Shown: piece after piece, positions 30,435 through 32,774 of the stretch | How the letters are laid out: each line of letters opens with the position of its first letter | Numbering within the stretch: position 1 is the stretch's first letter | From: Streptomyces sp. CB02923 | GTDB lineage: Bacteria; Actinomycetota; Actinomycetes; Streptomycetales; Streptomycetaceae | Length of the DNA stretch: 32,774 nucleotides | Assembly (NCBI RefSeq): GCF_001905005.1 | Contig: NZ_LWKZ01000028.1 | Location: forward strand, 275,807-308,580 | Direction of reading: 5' to 3' | Position numbers and translations under genes: made by a program | The notes under the pieces: generated by a model | What the model was told of the DNA's origin: nothing | The model's input: the letters and a program-made list of their open reading frames with translations, nothing else | The model's database searches: none

Positions 30435-31037
30435 GTGGAAACCTTCATCGCACATGCCCGCTCCTTCAACGCCCGCATCGCGGCCGTGCACGAGGAGCGT
30501 GAGACCTACCAGCGGCTCGCCGACGGCCAGTCGCCGCTCGCCCTGTTCATCACCTGCTCCGACTCACGGATCATTCCGTCCCTGATCACCGGGGCCCTGC
30601 CGGGCGAGCTCTTCGAACTGCGTACGGCGGGCAACGCCGTACCCGCACACCGGCCGGACATGCCCGCCAGCGCGGAGGCCGCCACCATCGAGTACGCGAT
30701 GCGGGTCCTGCGCGTCGCCGACATCGTGGTCTGCGGTCACTCGCACTGCGGGGCGGTCGGTGCCATGGCGCGCCGCGAGGACCTCGGCGGCGCTCCCGAC
30801 GTACGCGCCTGGCTGACCCAGGAGCTCTCCGACGAGCTGCCCAGGGACGAGGCACCGACGGTCGCGACCGCGGTGCAGCGGCACGTCACCGAACAGCTGA
30901 CGCGGCTGAGCGCGTACCCGTGCGTACGTGAGCGCGTCGACGCGGGCGAAGTGAGCCTGCACGGCTGGTACTACGAGGTCCACACCGGTCTCGTCTCGGC
31001 GCACCAGCCCGCCACCGACTCCTTCCTCCCCCTCTGA
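30435..31037 (+). CDS. Beta-class carbonic anhydrase
   Basis: 200 aa from GTG 30435 with AGGAG upstream. Zinc site visible: ITCSDSRIIP (Cys and the Asp-Arg dyad) and VVCGHSHCGAVGAM (His and Cys). Further family markers are LFELRTAGNAVP and C-terminal VSLHGWYYEVHTGLV. Interconverts CO2 and bicarbonate. The SulP transporter gene starts 17 bp downstream, so the two probably form an operon for bicarbonate supply. Confidence 0.93.
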   Translation: METFIAHARSFNARIAAVHEERETYQRLADGQSPLALFITCSDSRIIPSLITGALPGELFELRTAGNAVPAHRPDMPASAEAATIEYAMRVLRVADIVVCGHSHCGAVGAMARREDLGGAPDVRAWLTQELSDELPRDEAPTVATAVQRHVTEQLTRLSAYPCVRERVDAGEVSLHGWYYEVHTGLVSAHQPATDSFLPL

Positions 31038-31054
31038 CGGCGAAGGCGCCCCTC

Positions 31055-32662
31055 ATGACACCGAAATCCACCCCGGGCACGGCTACGGACGTGACCACGG
31101 GCGCGAAGACGCCACCCCCGGCGCCCGGCGCCGACGGCGCGCGCCCCGCCTCCACCCCCTCCCCCCAGCTCTCCCCCTCCGCCAAGCCCTCCCCCCGCTG
31201 GCCCTTCCTCCGGGCGGACTTCACGGCCTCCATCGTCGTCTTCCTGGTGGCCCTCCCGCTGTGTGTCGGCGTGGCGGTCGCCTCGGGCGTACCGGCCGAA
31301 CTCGGCCTGATCACCGGCATCGTCGGCGGTCTGCTCACCGGCTTCCTGCCCGGCAGCAGCCTCCAGGTCAGCGGACCGGCCGCCGGTTTGACCGTCCTCG
31401 TGTACGAGGCGGTCAAGGAGTTCGGGCTCGGTGCGCTGGGCGCGCTCGTGCTCGTGGCGGGGCTCCTCCAGCTCGCCATGGGCGCGCTGCGCCTCGGCCG
31501 CTGGTTCCGCGCCATCTCCGTGGCCGTCGTCCAGGGCATGCTGGCCGGCATCGGACTCGTCCTGATCGCCGGACAGCTGTACTCGCTCACCGACGCGAAG
31601 GCCCCCGGCAGCGGTCTCGCCAACCTCGGCGGGCTGCCCGGCCTGGTGACCGGTACGGCCGGTTCGGGATCGGCGCTGGCCGCCTTCGCGGTCGGCGCGG
31701 GCACCATCGCCGTACTGGTGCTGTGGCCCCGGTGGAAGCGCGCCGCCCGCATCCTGCCCGCGCCCCTGGCCGCCGTGGCCCTGGCCACGCTCGCGGTGTT
31801 CGCCCTCGACCTGCCGATAGCGCGGGTCGAGGTCCAGGGCCTGCTCTCCTCGATCCAGCCTCCGGGCGGGTCGGACTTCGCCCAGCTGGCAAGCGTCGGC
31901 GCGCTCGGCACCATCCTCGCCTTCGCGCTCATCGCGTCCGCCGAGTCGCTGTTCAGCGCGGCGGCCGTGGACCGGCTGCACGACGGGCCGCGTACCAACT
32001 ACGACAAGGAGCTGATGGCCCAGGGCGCGGGCAACACCGTCTGCGGCATCCTGGGCGCCCTCCCCATGACGGCGGTGATCGTCCGCAGCTCGGCGAACGT
32101 CCAGGCCGGGGCCCGCACCAAGGCGTCCCGCGTGATGCACGGCGCCTGGCTGCTGATCTTCGCGGCGGCCGTTCCGGCGGCCCTGGGCATCATCCCGGTG
32201 GCGGCACTGGCGGGCGTACTCGTCCACGCGGGCTGGAAGCTCCTGCCCGTACGCGACTTCGCCCCGCTGTGGCGCGAACACCGCGGCGAAGCGGTCGTCC
32301 TCGCCGCGACCGCCATCGCCATCGTCGTCACCAACATGTTCGAGGGCGTCCTGATCGGTCTCCTCCTGGCCGTCGCCAAGACCGCCTGGGAAACCTCCCA
32401 CGTCCACCTGGAGATCTCCGGCCTGGACGCCCCGTCCGCCGAACCCATCCGGGTACGCGCCCTCGGCAACGCCACCTTCCTCCGACTCCCCAAGATCCTC
32501 GACCAGTTGGAGGCCCTGCCGCACGACCGTGAGGTCGACCTCGACCTCTCCGGCCTGCGCCACCTCGACCACGCCTGCGCCACGGCGCTCACCACCTGGT
32601 CCGCCCACCGCACGGCCCCGACCAACTCGCCGACTCCCGACAATCCGGCCCATGCGCCCTAG
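31055..32662 (+). CDS. SulP-family anion (probably bicarbonate) transporter
   Basis: 535 aa. A Pro/Ser/Thr-rich N-terminus (about 45 residues) precedes the SulP core: LRADFTASIVVFLVALPLCVGVAVASGVPAELGLITGIVGG, then PGSSLQVSGPAAGLTVLVYE, VQGMLAGIGLVLI, and IASAESLFSAAAVDRLHDGPRTNYDKELMAQGAGN, the conserved SulP signature. A short STAS domain follows (about residues 460-525). Pairing with carbonic anhydrase points to bicarbonate rather than sulfate. The TAG stop lies exactly at the boundary with an insertion sequence, so the C-terminus may be slightly altered. Confidence 0.92.
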   Translation: MTPKSTPGTATDVTTGAKTPPPAPGADGARPASTPSPQLSPSAKPSPRWPFLRADFTASIVVFLVALPLCVGVAVASGVPAELGLITGIVGGLLTGFLPGSSLQVSGPAAGLTVLVYEAVKEFGLGALGALVLVAGLLQLAMGALRLGRWFRAISVAVVQGMLAGIGLVLIAGQLYSLTDAKAPGSGLANLGGLPGLVTGTAGSGSALAAFAVGAGTIAVLVLWPRWKRAARILPAPLAAVALATLAVFALDLPIARVEVQGLLSSIQPPGGSDFAQLASVGALGTILAFALIASAESLFSAAAVDRLHDGPRTNYDKELMAQGAGNTVCGILGALPMTAVIVRSSANVQAGARTKASRVMHGAWLLIFAAAVPAALGIIPVAALAGVLVHAGWKLLPVRDFAPLWREHRGEAVVLAATAIAIVVTNMFEGVLIGLLLAVAKTAWETSHVHLEISGLDAPSAEPIRVRALGNATFLRLPKILDQLEALPHDREVDLDLSGLRHLDHACATALTTWSAHRTAPTNSPTPDNPAHAP

Positions 32663-32774
32663 GAGCTGTTTCTCGGATCATGTGCGGAGCCAGATGATGA
32701 GTGCTGCGAGGGTGACGGTGCCGAGGTAGATGTAGGCCCGCTTCTCGTAGCGGGTGGCGACGGCGCGGAAGCCT
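32663..32774 (-). mobile_element. IS5-type insertion sequence end (partial)
   Basis: Begins with GAGCTGTTTCTCGGATC, a likely terminal inverted repeat, and runs off the right edge. It contains the 3' end of a transposase gene on the minus strand. CTAG (32659-32662) next to it may be the target site. Confidence 0.7.
32678..32774 (-). CDS. IS5-family transposase, C-terminal fragment in window
   Basis: 31 codons plus stop (TGA 32680-32678). The end FRAVATRYEKRAYIYLGTVT followed by LAALIIWLRT matches the conserved C-terminus of IS5-family transposases, whose Arg-Tyr-x-Lys-Arg motif follows the catalytic Glu. The rest of the gene lies beyond the right edge, so intactness is unknown. Confidence 0.85.
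   Translation of the reverse strand, partial: GFRAVATRYEKRAYIYLGTVTLAALIIWLRT

Noticed and set aside
1..32774. tRNA or rRNA genes
   Set aside because: No cloverleaf-like segments or conserved rRNA stretches were noticed on reading either strand; a tRNAscan run would be decisive.

Overview
This is high-GC actinobacterial DNA, almost certainly from a Streptomyces chromosome. The evidence is strongly GC-biased third codon positions, an HrdD-type sigma factor with a SigR-type promoter, an XRE/DUF397 pair, an AfsA/ScbR-type butyrolactone locus, several leaderless promoters and many GC-rich slippage repeats.

Layout. 1-3001 (minus): fructose PTS operon fruR-fruK-fruA, with fruA running off the left edge. 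3234-4235 (minus): hrdD. 4411-9280: small accessory genes, namely a GNAT acetyltransferase, a membrane protein, two PPOX-fold flavin/F420 proteins, a small secreted protein, a questin-oxidase-like protein and a MarR regulator. 9530-12109 (minus): a DHA2 drug exporter and its TetR regulator. 12279-13866: a rhomboid-like membrane protein convergent with, and overlapping, a DUF397/XRE pair. 14009-15310: a TetR regulator divergent from a small two-gene membrane operon.

15381-24632 is a signalling island. It holds two transposase-derived proteins of the IS701 type that lack the first catalytic Asp, a phosphotransferase, a ScbR-family TetR with a collagen-like Gly-X-Y tail, an NAD-epimerase-like protein, a second ScbR-family receptor and an AfsA/ScbA-type synthase. 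The receptor gene and both transposase-like genes carry a closely similar 26-bp quasi-palindrome in the promoter, which suggests one butyrolactone-type regulon.

25331-29478 (or to 30338) looks like an undescribed ribosomal-peptide cluster. It has a strong promoter, a 53-residue peptide gene (25443-25604) with three Lys-Asp/Ser-Gly-Cys-Ile-Ser repeats, a 16-bp perfect hairpin, a PaaK/LuxE-type adenylate-forming ligase, a small protein with a D-x-D-E-x-W-H motif, an MFS exporter and a coupled membrane protein ending in a Cys-rich tail. I recognise no known RiPP class in this gene set. The AfsA-type synthase lies immediately upstream and may govern it.

30435-32662 is a beta-carbonic anhydrase next to a SulP anion transporter (bicarbonate/CO2 handling). 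The right edge enters an IS5-type insertion sequence directly after the SulP stop codon.
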